From IMG/VR virus record IMGVR_UViG_3300037297_000178, positions 64,001 to 128,000 of that record: 64,000 nucleotides of DNA. The stretch is one strand, 5' to 3'. This stretch comes from a virus. The notes under the pieces were generated by a model. It did no database searches. It saw only the letters and a program-made list of their open reading frames with translations, and was not told where the DNA came from. The first letter of the stretch is position 1. Every line of letters starts with the position of its first letter. Shown piece by piece: positions 47,642 through 54,821 of this stretch. Made by a program: the position numbers and the translations under genes.

Positions 47642-47935
47642 CTACCCTCGAATCGCCTTAATCCCCAGGGACGAGCCTATTTGTTCGTCACATTCCTCGA
47701 TTGCGCGAGTGACGGCTGTCTCGTTTTTCAGTAAAAGCTCGAGCACATCCGCCGGTGATTTACCGGCTTCTTCACATTCGGCGCAAAACTGTTTGATGTT
47801 CTGGCGGTCAAGCTCGACTAACATCCCCCTCATTATCAGAGCTTCAGCCGCTTCGTAAATTTTCGTACCCCTCAGTATTCGATATATACTGAGGGCCTTG
47901 TGGACTTTCAAACCCACCTGTATTTTCTTACTCAT
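47642..47935 (-). CDS. Ribbon-helix-helix-like protein upstream of the translocase
   Basis: 97 residues, ATG after AAAGGGGACGTGA. KKIQVGLKVHKALSIYRILRG then YEAAEALIMRGMLVEL is compatible with a strand-helix-helix DNA-binding domain (CopG/ParG type), by pattern only. Two Cys close together (CAEC) follow. It has its own consensus promoter. Possible centromere-binding or repressor role. Confidence 0.77.
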   Translation of the reverse strand: MSKKIQVGLKVHKALSIYRILRGTKIYEAAEALIMRGMLVELDRQNIKQFCAECEEAGKSPADVLELLLKNETAVTRAIEECDEQIGSSLGIKAIRG

Positions 47936-47973
47936 TCACGTCCCCTTTCGTCATTGTTACCAACTTACTGCGA

Positions 47974-48002
47974 ATTATAACACGGACGACCGTTTTTGTC
48001 AA
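47974..48002 (-). promoter_or_regulatory. Promoter of the FtsK-like operon
   Basis: Minus strand TTGACA, 17 bases, TATAAT. Confidence 0.9.
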
Positions 48003-48028
48003 TACTCGAATGTGAAAAAGGGAATTTC

Positions 48029-48090
48029 TGTATAATGCTGTATAATAGAATAGAATATTGTTCAAGGATATAATGGGGTATAATTCTTGT
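48029..48090 (+). repeat. Tandem TATAAT-type repeats
   Basis: TGTATAAT at 48029 and 48039, GATATAAT at 48067, GGTATAAT at 48077, in the divergent AT-rich gap between the FtsK-like operon and the P-loop gene. Same kind of array as at 63150-63215. Confidence 0.7.
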
Positions 48091-48179
48091 ATTCTTCACA
48101 CATACATTTAATTTAATCGTCTTAGAAACTCTGTATTCTGTTGTATAAATGGGGGTTTTCGTGTTTCCGTGTTTTGTGG

Positions 48180-48185
48180 TATAAT
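48180..48185 (+). promoter_or_regulatory. Extended -10 promoter of the P-loop ATPase operon
   Basis: TGGTATAAT with a poor -35, 24 bases before the gene start. Confidence 0.6.
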
Positions 48186-48208
48186 ACAGGGTATGAGGAG
48201 GTGAAAAC

Positions 48209-48805
48209 GTGGATTTACACGAATATCAGCAGTTAATGACACGGAATTTACTCGCTGACCTGGGCGTTTCACGGAATGTGAGGTTTAGTTTTCAGGCTCA
48301 CTGTGTACTTATGGGCGGGCGGTCGAGCGGGAAAACGACGATTCTTCGAGCATTACAGGAAATGCTCGAAGACCGGCTCATTGACGTGAAATATTTTAAC
48401 GAAAAAGGTGAACTGCCGGAGGCGGAAGGGATAATTCTCGTCGACGATGCCCACGACAAGCCCCGTCCGGCGCTCGAGGCAGTTTTGGTGTATGCCGAAA
48501 AGAACGACTGTAAGTGCGTATTCGCTTTTACGCCGTCCTACCTCACACCCCTGAGTAGTCCCGAAAAGTGGCTTCGTCTTAACATAAAGCCGGTCGAGTA
48601 CAGGGAACACCGAATACGTCCGTCCTTAGCGCTAAGGGAGGGGGTCATGCCCGTTTCGCTAGTGGTCGGGTCGGGAAACGCTGTTTTACCTGAGTTCATC
48701 ACGCAGGTACTCGGTCTTCCGGCTGAGACGGCGATTAAGCACTGTGCTTACGACTACGCGAACATCATGAGCGTACTGATAGAACAAGTAGGGGGTCGGG
48801 CATGA
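48209..48805 (+). CDS. Small P-loop ATPase
   Basis: 198 residues, GTG start after GAGGAGGTGAAAAC. Walker A GGRSSGKTTI (~36) and Walker B GIILVDDAHD (~74), then SxxT-like sensor (FAFTPSYL) suggest an AAA+/ORC-like core that is short for the class. One TTAGCGCTAA copy (48626) encodes LALR. Function unknown; DNA-linked ATPase near a repeat region. Confidence 0.82.
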   Translation: MDLHEYQQLMTRNLLADLGVSRNVRFSFQAHCVLMGGRSSGKTTILRALQEMLEDRLIDVKYFNEKGELPEAEGIILVDDAHDKPRPALEAVLVYAEKNDCKCVFAFTPSYLTPLSSPEKWLRLNIKPVEYREHRIRPSLALREGVMPVSLVVGSGNAVLPEFITQVLGLPAETAIKHCAYDYANIMSVLIEQVGGRA

Positions 48806-49518
48806 CGGGAATAATTTTTCACACGAAGGGGAACGACGACGTCACCGTAAGGGGGTCGGAGCGCATACGCATCGACTCGTACATTGCGGGCTTGACGTGG
48901 AACGTACTTCGAACCATACCGGGTAAACAACTGATGAAGGTGCTCGACAAGAGCGATTACCTTTACGGGCTGATACGCTCCGAGCACGTTGCGGGGCGCG
49001 AGGTGATTGAGGAGTTTCTCGAGCGTCAACTCCTCGTGTGGCTGACTGTTCGCTCGTCAAACTACGGCTTCCACCTCCCTACTGGGCACGTATCAGCCGA
49101 CGCTATTGTACACAACACGGTGAACGTGTGCGCGAGCGAGCATGTGAAGTTCCTTGCGAAATTACACGGGCAGTGTGAGACATACGCGTATATCCCAGGC
49201 GTATTCACCCCCTGGGCGGCTGACTTGCTCGAGCAAGCCTTAGCGCTAAACCTCGTACCAGAGGGGGTCGGCTGGGAAAAGGTACTCGCGTTACTTGACG
49301 GTGACCCAGGGACCGTCGTGACCTCGTACTCGGTAACTGGCCCGTTCCCTCGAGCCGGTTCGACGTATGATGTATCCTGGGACGATGGGATGGAGTGGCT
49401 TCATACGGAGGTCGAGCCTCGAAACAACATTTGCCTCACTCCAAAGGCGCTCAACGTGTGCTTCGGCGGAACGCACCACACCGCCTTTACCATCAAGGAG
49501 TACTGTAATAGTGTTTGA
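48802..49518 (+). CDS. Hypothetical protein
   Basis: 238 residues, overlapping the ATPase stop. Predicted alpha/beta with a His/Asn-rich centre (GHVSADAIVHNTVNVCASEH). One TTAGCGCTAA copy (49240) encodes LALN. No known family; probably works with the ATPase upstream. Confidence 0.77.
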   Translation: MTGIIFHTKGNDDVTVRGSERIRIDSYIAGLTWNVLRTIPGKQLMKVLDKSDYLYGLIRSEHVAGREVIEEFLERQLLVWLTVRSSNYGFHLPTGHVSADAIVHNTVNVCASEHVKFLAKLHGQCETYAYIPGVFTPWAADLLEQALALNLVPEGVGWEKVLALLDGDPGTVVTSYSVTGPFPRAGSTYDVSWDDGMEWLHTEVEPRNNICLTPKALNVCFGGTHHTAFTIKEYCNSV

Positions 49519-49597
49519 CCTCCCTCTCGAATATCAGAACGCAGAAATCGAGTATGCGCCAGCGCTTGCTCGATGTATTGCTCGTCAGTACGAATGA
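49511..49597 (+). CDS. 28-residue coupling peptide
   Basis: GTG start within the previous gene's end; its TGA overlaps the methyltransferase ATG (ATGA). It may only couple translation. Confidence 0.4.
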   Translation: MFDLPLEYQNAEIEYAPALARCIARQYE

Positions 49598-50490
49598 GCG
49601 AGACGTGTGGCTCGTTATTTTCAGGCTGTGGCGGTTGGGAAGTTGGAGCAGGCCTGACACCGTTGTTTGCTATCGAGAAAGACCCTTCCGTAGCTGAGGT
49701 GTACAGGCGCAACGTCGGTCCGCACGTGACGGTTGCCGACGTGTGCTCGACCGACGCGAAGCGATTCCCGCGTGTCGACGTTCTGTTCGCGTCACCTCCC
49801 TGTGTGAGAGCGTCGGTTGCGGCTCAGTCGGTCGAGCACCGGCTCGACCTCGAAATGGCCCGGGCGGTAGCCCGCTTTGTCACGGAGCTGAGGCCCGCCT
49901 TCTTTTTCCTCGAAAACGTCATCCCTTACCGGCATTTCGAGGCGCTTAACGTGATATGTGAGGGGCTTCAAAATGCCGGTTACGTGTATGACGTTCACGC
50001 TCTGTGTATGGCCGACTTCGGGGTCCCGCAGACGCGTCGACGGCTAATACTGAGGGCGTCGCGTGACACTCTCCTCAACCCGCTCCCTGAGCCTACTGAG
50101 TGGGGGAGCTGGTTTGACGCAGTATTCGACCTTAACCTTCCGCTCACGAGCTTCTCGCCTGTACAGGTTCGGCGACTCCCGCCTCACCTGTGGAACGAGG
50201 ATTTTATGATGATACCTGACAGTAAGCTGACGCGGCGCTTTATTGACGAGCCGAGCGTCACCGTCACGGCTAACCTGTGCTACAGGCAGGTTGCGAGGGC
50301 CTACCTCGGCGGGGACGTTTACCGCCTCACGCTGAGGGCACTGGCACGCCTCCAGACGTTTCCCGACTCGTTTGACGTTCGAACGCAGGTTGAGGGCGCT
50401 GTGATAGGAAACGCCGTCCCGCCTGAGTTCTCGAGGCGCATCGTTGAGGCAACTTTATGCACATCTAGGGCGGGTTACTGCGTAAAATGA
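49594..50490 (+). CDS. C5-cytosine DNA methyltransferase
   Basis: 298 residues. Motif I SLFSGCGGWEVGAGL (~7), motif IV SPPCVRAS with the nucleophile Cys (~69), motif VI ENVIPYR (~105), motif VIII QTRRRLI (~151) and motif X GNAVPPEFSRRI (~276) are all in order. The target domain is short. Motif IV has PCV where PCQ is usual. Orphan enzyme, no nuclease next to it. Target unknown; it cannot be GATC if that site is absent. Confidence 0.95.
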   Translation: MSETCGSLFSGCGGWEVGAGLTPLFAIEKDPSVAEVYRRNVGPHVTVADVCSTDAKRFPRVDVLFASPPCVRASVAAQSVEHRLDLEMARAVARFVTELRPAFFFLENVIPYRHFEALNVICEGLQNAGYVYDVHALCMADFGVPQTRRRLILRASRDTLLNPLPEPTEWGSWFDAVFDLNLPLTSFSPVQVRRLPPHLWNEDFMMIPDSKLTRRFIDEPSVTVTANLCYRQVARAYLGGDVYRLTLRALARLQTFPDSFDVRTQVEGAVIGNAVPPEFSRRIVEATLCTSRAGYCVK

Positions 50491-50699
50491 AACGGAACAA
50501 GAAGCTGTTTTTGAGGTTACTCGCGGGGGGTCCAGGTGCGAGCCTGAATTATTATTATGGTCAACTTATGGCCCGCGACTTTCACCTATGTGACGAGTGT
50601 CTGTTCGGGCGGAAGCTCGGCGGTTGCTTCTGGCTTCCGTTTTGGAGACGCGACTATGAGTACGTCGCGTTCTGCCCTGAGTTTGTGGGGAAGAACTAA
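50487..50699 (+). CDS. Small hypothetical protein with Cys pair
   Basis: 70 residues, basic, with CDEC (~35). ATG overlaps the methyltransferase stop. Last gene before a bidirectional terminator. Confidence 0.7.
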   Translation: MKRNKKLFLRLLAGGPGASLNYYYGQLMARDFHLCDECLFGRKLGGCFWLPFWRRDYEYVAFCPEFVGKN

Positions 50700-50724
50700 A
50701 AAGACCCCCGAAGGGGTCTTTTTT
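50698..50724. terminator. Bidirectional intrinsic terminator
   Basis: AAAAAGACCCC and GGGGTCTTTTTT flank a 4-base loop; T-runs on both strands serve the convergent genes on either side. Confidence 0.93.
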
Positions 50725-50725
50725 C

Positions 50726-51007
50726 TTAGGCCCACATTTCCTGTCGGGCCTGCTTGTGAGCTTCGCGTATCCGCTCCTGCATCGTGGCGATGTCTTCGCC
50801 CTGTGCGAGCCTGCGGAGTATCGGGCTGGCGGGCATTTTGCCCGGGCGAAACTCGCCGCACTGTGCCTGGAAACTTATCTCGTCCCAGGCCTGCTCGAGG
50901 GCTATGAAAGCGTCGTCCTCGTCCTCGATGCCCTCAGCGAGCCGAAGCCCGATGTCCTTCAACTGTCCTTCAAGTCCTTTGTCGCTGTCCCAGATTATGT
51001 CGAACAT
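50726..51007 (-). CDS. Hypothetical acidic helical protein
   Basis: 93 residues. Acidic (GIEDEDDAFIALEQAWDE). SD AAAGGAGA after a repeated leader (GAGTTAAGGA then GAGTAAAGGAGA 27 bases on). Own promoter and terminator. Function unknown. Confidence 0.8.
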   Translation of the reverse strand: MFDIIWDSDKGLEGQLKDIGLRLAEGIEDEDDAFIALEQAWDEISFQAQCGEFRPGKMPASPILRRLAQGEDIATMQERIREAHKQARQEMWA

Positions 51008-51059
51008 TTCCTGTCTCCTTTACTCTAATTCGTAGTTTTTAATCCTTAACTCTACATCT

Positions 51060-51088
51060 ATTATAGCACTGGCCGACCACCTTGTCAA
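51060..51088 (-). promoter_or_regulatory. Promoter with tandem-SD leader
   Basis: Minus strand TTGACA, 17 bases, TATAAT; leader has GAGTTAAGGA (51043-51052) before the real SD (51013-51025). Confidence 0.93.
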
Positions 51089-51154
51089 GCAAGAAATAGG
51101 GAAACACCCCTCTGGAACCTTAAAATATCGTAAATTTAGCGTAAATAAAGTAAA

Positions 51155-51175
51155 GAGGCCCCTATTCGGGGCCTC
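51155..51175 (-). terminator. Intrinsic terminator of the 51179 gene
   Basis: GAGGCCCC/GGGGCCTC with a 5-base loop, followed on the minus strand by TTTACTTTATTT. Confidence 0.85.
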
Positions 51176-51178
51176 GAT

Positions 51179-51745
51179 TTATGGTATGAGGTCAATGAAA
51201 TACTCCGACCCGCCACCCAGGCGCGGGTGCGGGCCTCGGGGTGCTTCGCCCCTGAGTTGACGTGTTAGCTGTCGTTTAACAACAGCCATTTTCTCTTCAG
51301 GCGGTACGCTCTTGGGGCAGTGGCCGTGCCATGCCCACATTGTCGAGTGTTCGACCTTCCCATTCGAGTAGCGTGACATAACCTTTTGGGCCTGCCATTT
51401 GCCCGACCCACCAAGCCACACCCGGAACGTGCCACCTCGAGCGCCTTCGGTGTGGGCCTCTGTGAGAAGGACTGCTCGCCTTTCCTCTTTAGCCTGACGC
51501 CGCTCTGCTGCGACCCTGTCGCGGTGCTCAGTCACAACTTTGTACACGACGCTTTTCAGGTGCGGGAATCTGTCTTTAAGTGCTCGTGGAAGCTCGGTCT
51601 CGACCCACCATGCATGGTGTTTCGCAGCCACCGCTTCCACGAGCACTTCAGTTATGTCGGCTTCGGTCAGGCCGTCGAGTTCTTCGACGGCGGGGATTGA
51701 CGCCTTATGGTTGAGTGCTAGTTCCCGAAACTCGTTTTTATTCAT
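51179..51745 (-). CDS. Hypothetical protein, AWW family member 1
   Basis: 188 residues; the ATG overlaps the previous stop (an upstream in-frame extension is an artefact). HHAWWVETELPRALKDRFPHL (~46) is shared, with small changes, by the next two genes. A basic C-terminus (RGEAPRGPHPRLGGG) may bind nucleic acid. Confidence 0.78.
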   Translation of the reverse strand: MNKNEFRELALNHKASIPAVEELDGLTEADITEVLVEAVAAKHHAWWVETELPRALKDRFPHLKSVVYKVVTEHRDRVAAERRQAKEERRAVLLTEAHTEGARGGTFRVWLGGSGKWQAQKVMSRYSNGKVEHSTMWAWHGHCPKSVPPEEKMAVVKRQLTRQLRGEAPRGPHPRLGGGSEYFIDLIP

Positions 51746-52032
51746 CGTGCTGCCTGCTCTGCTGCTTTTTTCCTTCGCTGCTGACGCGCCTCTCTGTGGC
51801 GGCGTTCCTGCGTCTCGAACGTAGTTGCTCGGACGCGCTCTTGAAGGTTTGGGAACACGTCGCTGAGGTCGTCGGGCAGGTAAGGGTCGACCCACCACGC
51901 TACTTCGCCTTCGGAGATAGCCTGACACAGGGAGGCGATAACCTCGTCCTCCCCCAGGTGAAAAACCTCGTCCGGTGTGGGCTTGTCGGAGTTAGTGTCC
52001 TTCGCCAGTGCGTACAGTTCGTCGGGTGTCAT
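51742..52032 (-). CDS. Hypothetical protein, AWW family member 2
   Basis: 96 residues. VAWWVDPYLPDDLSDVFPNL (~44) is the family motif; the tail is basic (RREARQQRRKKAA). Overlaps both neighbours by 4 bases. Confidence 0.75.
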   Translation of the reverse strand: MTPDELYALAKDTNSDKPTPDEVFHLGEDEVIASLCQAISEGEVAWWVDPYLPDDLSDVFPNLQERVRATTFETQERRHREARQQRRKKAAEQAAR

Positions 52033-52475
52033 GCTGTCACCTCGAGCGCCCGGTCGACGATGTGACCGACGAGGGTCGGGTACTTCGAGTGAAGGTCGTA
52101 GCAGAGCGGTTCAATCCACCATGCTGACTCGCGCCTCACGACGGCGTCCCCGAGTATGCGCCGAAGCTGTCCCTCTGTCAGGCCGTCAACGTCAAGCGTT
52201 GTAGGCTTATCGGAGTACATCGTATTAGCGATGCGCTCGAGGTCGGCGGTGTCTATACGCCGACCGACGTGAGCGTGGAAGTGTGAAGCGGGCCAGTCGC
52301 TCACCACAGGGGTGTCGACCTGCTCGAAGTCGTTGAAGTGGGCATCGAGCACGAGACGGGCAACTGCGAGTTTCGAGCGGTGCGAGCCGTCCACTGAGTT
52401 CGCGTGCCGTCCGTCGTCAAGCTCGACGTATGCGCCGTCGATACCTTTTACGTAAAAAAATCTTTTAGCTTTCAT
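52029..52475 (-). CDS. Hypothetical protein, AWW family member 3
   Basis: 148 residues, ATG after GAGGTG. The C-terminus SAWWIEPLCYDLHSKYPTL is the family motif, preceded here by ~110 residues of a different domain (MKAKRFFYVKGIDGAYVE). The three genes thus share one short module. Confidence 0.77.
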   Translation of the reverse strand: MKAKRFFYVKGIDGAYVELDDGRHANSVDGSHRSKLAVARLVLDAHFNDFEQVDTPVVSDWPASHFHAHVGRRIDTADLERIANTMYSDKPTTLDVDGLTEGQLRRILGDAVVRRESAWWIEPLCYDLHSKYPTLVGHIVDRALEVTA

Positions 52476-52792
52476 TAAGCACCTCGATGCTGTGAATGAT
52501 GTTTCTTGAATTTTTCCTCGTCCCATCCTAAGATGCGAAGCCAGCGACCCAAACGATACTGGTGAGGGATAACAACTGCCTTCCCGTTCACGTCCCGGAA
52601 GTATATCTTCACCGGCCATATCTTGTTTCCCTTCGGGAAGCGCACGTAGGCGACGGCTTCGACCGAATCCCATCCTGTGTGTTCGCTCGGCTCAACCTCA
52701 ACGGGGCGCGTGTCGCGTCGTATCGTCACGTCAATGAACATCTTCCCGTCTTTTCTGTATGGCTGACCGTTACTCATTATCGGTTTCGGCAT
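52475..52792 (-). CDS. Hypothetical basic protein
   Basis: 105 residues, ATG after AAGGAGG. Basic, with a C-terminal KFKKHHSQHRG. It may bind nucleic acid. Its leader contains two hairpins (52817-52837, 52843-52872). Confidence 0.77.
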   Translation of the reverse strand: MPKPIMSNGQPYRKDGKMFIDVTIRRDTRPVEVEPSEHTGWDSVEAVAYVRFPKGNKIWPVKIYFRDVNGKAVVIPHQYRLGRWLRILGWDEEKFKKHHSQHRGA

Positions 52793-52842
52793 TTCGCCTC
52801 CTTGGCTTCGCCTCTCGTAAGTGCCCCCTTCACTTACCAGGG

Positions 52843-52872
52843 GCGAAGCCCGGGGGGTGTCCCGGGCTTCGC
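52843..52872. repeat. Perfect 12-bp stem-loop in the leader
   Basis: GCGAAGCCCGGG/CCCGGGCTTCGC with a 6-base loop, preceded by a second hairpin GTAAGTG/CACTTAC (52817-52837). No T-run, so probably RNA stability or processing rather than termination. Confidence 0.78.
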
Positions 52873-52884
52873 TTACTTCCCCTT

Positions 52885-53247
52885 TTACCAATCTTCGGGG
52901 AAGAGAATTTCGATTATGGAACCCCCGTCAGGGGCGTCGTTTATTTGTGTCCAGAGGGTCTCACCGAACGCCTTGAAGCTGGCGAACCAGTCGTTCCCGG
53001 CGGCCTTCATCGCCCGACTGTGGGCGATTTTCAGGGCGTCGAGGTTCGTTTTGATGCTGATGTTCCTCTCGTCGTCCGGGGCGGTGCGGTTCGTGTCGAT
53101 TATGGTGTCGAACACGGAGCGGGTGATAAAGACGCGGGCGGTCGTGCCGTCTGTGCCCTTGATGTCCCAAACGTTAATCATTTCGCCGTCCGCTTCGGGG
53201 TCGTGTATCTTGCTATCATCTATGTGAACTATTCTTGTGTCTGACAT
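52885..53247 (-). CDS. Hypothetical protein
   Basis: 120 residues, alpha/beta, Thr/Asp-rich (KGTDGTTARVFITRSVFD). Repeated leader GAGTTAAGGA then GAGTAAAGGAGAC. No family recognised. Confidence 0.8.
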   Translation of the reverse strand: MSDTRIVHIDDSKIHDPEADGEMINVWDIKGTDGTTARVFITRSVFDTIIDTNRTAPDDERNISIKTNLDALKIAHSRAMKAAGNDWFASFKAFGETLWTQINDAPDGGSIIEILFPEDW

Positions 53248-53293
53248 TTCCGTCTCCTTTACTCGTTAGCTGTTTTCCTTAACTCTACTTGTA

Positions 53294-53322
53294 ATTATAC
53301 ACCTGGGCGGTCAGGTTGTCAA
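53294..53322 (-). promoter_or_regulatory. Promoter with tandem-SD leader and spacer repeat
   Basis: Minus strand TTGACA, 17 bases, TATAAT; the spacer holds ACCTG-accgcc-CAGGT. Leader repeat at 53276-53285. Confidence 0.9.
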
Positions 53323-53355
53323 GCACGTTTGTTTGATAGTTTTGTAACAAAAAGC

Positions 53356-53384
53356 GGGAAGCCCCCTGGAGAGGGGGGCTTCCC
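53356..53384 (-). terminator. Intrinsic terminator of the 53408 gene
   Basis: GGGAAGCCCCC and GGGGGCTTCCC, then GCTTTTTG on the minus strand. Confidence 0.9.
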
Positions 53385-53407
53385 TGGTGTAAATAGAGTA
53401 AAGGATT

Positions 53408-54547
53408 TTAGGCTTCAACCGCTACGGGTTTGAACCTTGTGATGGTTGTCGACCCGTAGCGAGAATCGTGCTTCTTGATTGTGGCTTTGCCCCTGTAGGT
53501 CTGCCCGACCTCGAGGCCGTCCATAGCGTATCCGGCGTAGAACCACACCACCTTGTGACCCTCAGGGGAACGGAACGTGTACATTGTGTTTGTCCCGCCC
53601 ATGTACCCCGGGGTGTCACGTTCACCGACCAGCACCAGCGTGAGTTCTGTTTTTTCACCGACCTTCCCGACGAAGCCGGGCGTCCACTTCGGGGTCACGC
53701 TCTTGAGGTAATGCTGTACCCCGTAGGCTGCAAACCCTTCGAGCTTCCATTCTATCAGGTCGGTTTCGTAGACGGCTTTGAGGTTGTGAATGAACTCGGT
53801 GCCGTCGTCCTCGAGGGAGCGGATGTACTCAATCGCCTTGTCGGCTGTGTCGAAGTCTTGCGGGGCCGCACCGGCGGTAGTCGAACTCATGAGAACGGAG
53901 GCGAGGTATGCCGTGCTCGGGCGGTCGAGTTCCTGCGCCTTCGACTTCGAGACCCATCCGCCCCGTCGTATCTCAGCCGACACACAGGCGCAGAAGGAAC
54001 GGAGGCGGGTGTAGGGCGCGACCTCAGGTATGCCGTCGTAGTCGCGTGCCTCTTTGTCGAGGTTTTCGAGGGCTTCGGCCCACTTCGCGGCTGCGTGCGG
54101 GCTGTTCGAGCCGGTGAAGTCAGCGAGGCAGGTCGACCCGACCTGCGCCCATCGCCCGTCCTCGTGCCGCACGATGTAGACCGACTTTCGGAAGCGGCGC
54201 GTGTTGCAGTGGTCACAGCGCTCCGTGTCGGCGTTCCAGAACTCCTCAGGTATCGGGGCCTCGTCGTTACCCTGTGCCCAGGGGAACCGGCGAATAACGA
54301 AGTCTTCGCCGTTCGGCTCGAGAACGGCTATGAGTTCCCATCCCTCGAGCATCGGCGCTTCGCCTTCAACCTGGACCGTCACGGCAAGGTATTCGCCGCC
54401 GTCCGGGTGTTTGACGAACTTCTCGTCCTGTACTGTCATTTCAATCGGCGGGCAGCCGAGCTTTTCGGCTCGGCGATTAAGCTCGGCGACTCTGTCGCGC
54501 AGCTTCCCGTAGTTTTCCTGTGGTACTGTGTACGTCTTTTTCATCAT
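53408..54547 (-). CDS. Hypothetical protein with zinc finger
   Basis: 379 residues. CDHCNTRRFRK (~111) with GSTCLADFTG (~136) supplies Cys ligands for a treble-clef-like zinc site in a large otherwise unassigned protein; the last third is beta-rich. SD GAGTAAAGGAGACG. Similar zinc-centred proteins are frequent in phages; function unknown. Confidence 0.82.
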   Translation of the reverse strand: MMKKTYTVPQENYGKLRDRVAELNRRAEKLGCPPIEMTVQDEKFVKHPDGGEYLAVTVQVEGEAPMLEGWELIAVLEPNGEDFVIRRFPWAQGNDEAPIPEEFWNADTERCDHCNTRRFRKSVYIVRHEDGRWAQVGSTCLADFTGSNSPHAAAKWAEALENLDKEARDYDGIPEVAPYTRLRSFCACVSAEIRRGGWVSKSKAQELDRPSTAYLASVLMSSTTAGAAPQDFDTADKAIEYIRSLEDDGTEFIHNLKAVYETDLIEWKLEGFAAYGVQHYLKSVTPKWTPGFVGKVGEKTELTLVLVGERDTPGYMGGTNTMYTFRSPEGHKVVWFYAGYAMDGLEVGQTYRGKATIKKHDSRYGSTTITRFKPVAVEA

Positions 54548-54585
54548 CGTCTCCTTTACTCGAATTTTCCGCTTGAACTACCCCC

Positions 54586-54614
54586 ATTATAAGCGAAAAA
54601 CCCGCTGTTGTCAA
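54586..54614 (-). promoter_or_regulatory. Promoter embedded in a terminator
   Basis: Minus strand TTGACA, 17 bases, TATAAT. The TTGACA forms the loop of the terminator of the previous gene. Confidence 0.88.
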
Positions 54615-54624
54615 GCGGGTTTTC
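54595..54624 (-). terminator. Terminator whose loop is the next -35
   Basis: AAAACCCGC and GCGGGTTTTT around TTGACAACA. It ends the 54637-54819 gene; the next promoter's -35 is the loop. Confidence 0.85.
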
Positions 54625-54636
54625 GTGTTGCTTTTA

Positions 54637-54819
54637 TCACGACGATTGTCTTATCGCCCGGTTGAGGGAAGCTATCCTCTGCCGGAGGTGGTCGACGTTG
54701 TTATCAGCTTGCAGCCGATTCCGTTCGTAGTCGGGGTGTTCGCGGTCGAGGGAGGCGCGTTCGCGTTCGGCTTCAGTGAGCGCCGCCTTCAGGCTTGTGA
54801 GTTCTTTTATGTCTTCCAT
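54637..54819 (-). CDS. Small coiled-coil protein
   Basis: 60 residues, heptad-like helix (ELTSLKAALTEAERERASL). ATG after GGAGTAGTA. Two bases after the dnaE stop, probably co-transcribed with it. It could interact with the polymerase; unproven. Confidence 0.75.
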   Translation of the reverse strand: MEDIKELTSLKAALTEAERERASLDREHPDYERNRLQADNNVDHLRQRIASLNRAIRQSS

Positions 54820-54821
54820 TA

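Noticed and set aside
52843-52872. 12-bp hairpin as a terminator
   Set aside because: No T-run follows on either strand.
53468-54592. A 374-codon plus-strand open frame opposite the 53408-54547 gene
   Set aside because: It is the antisense of a gene with a consensus promoter, SD, zinc motif and terminator; its translation shows no domain and no SD.
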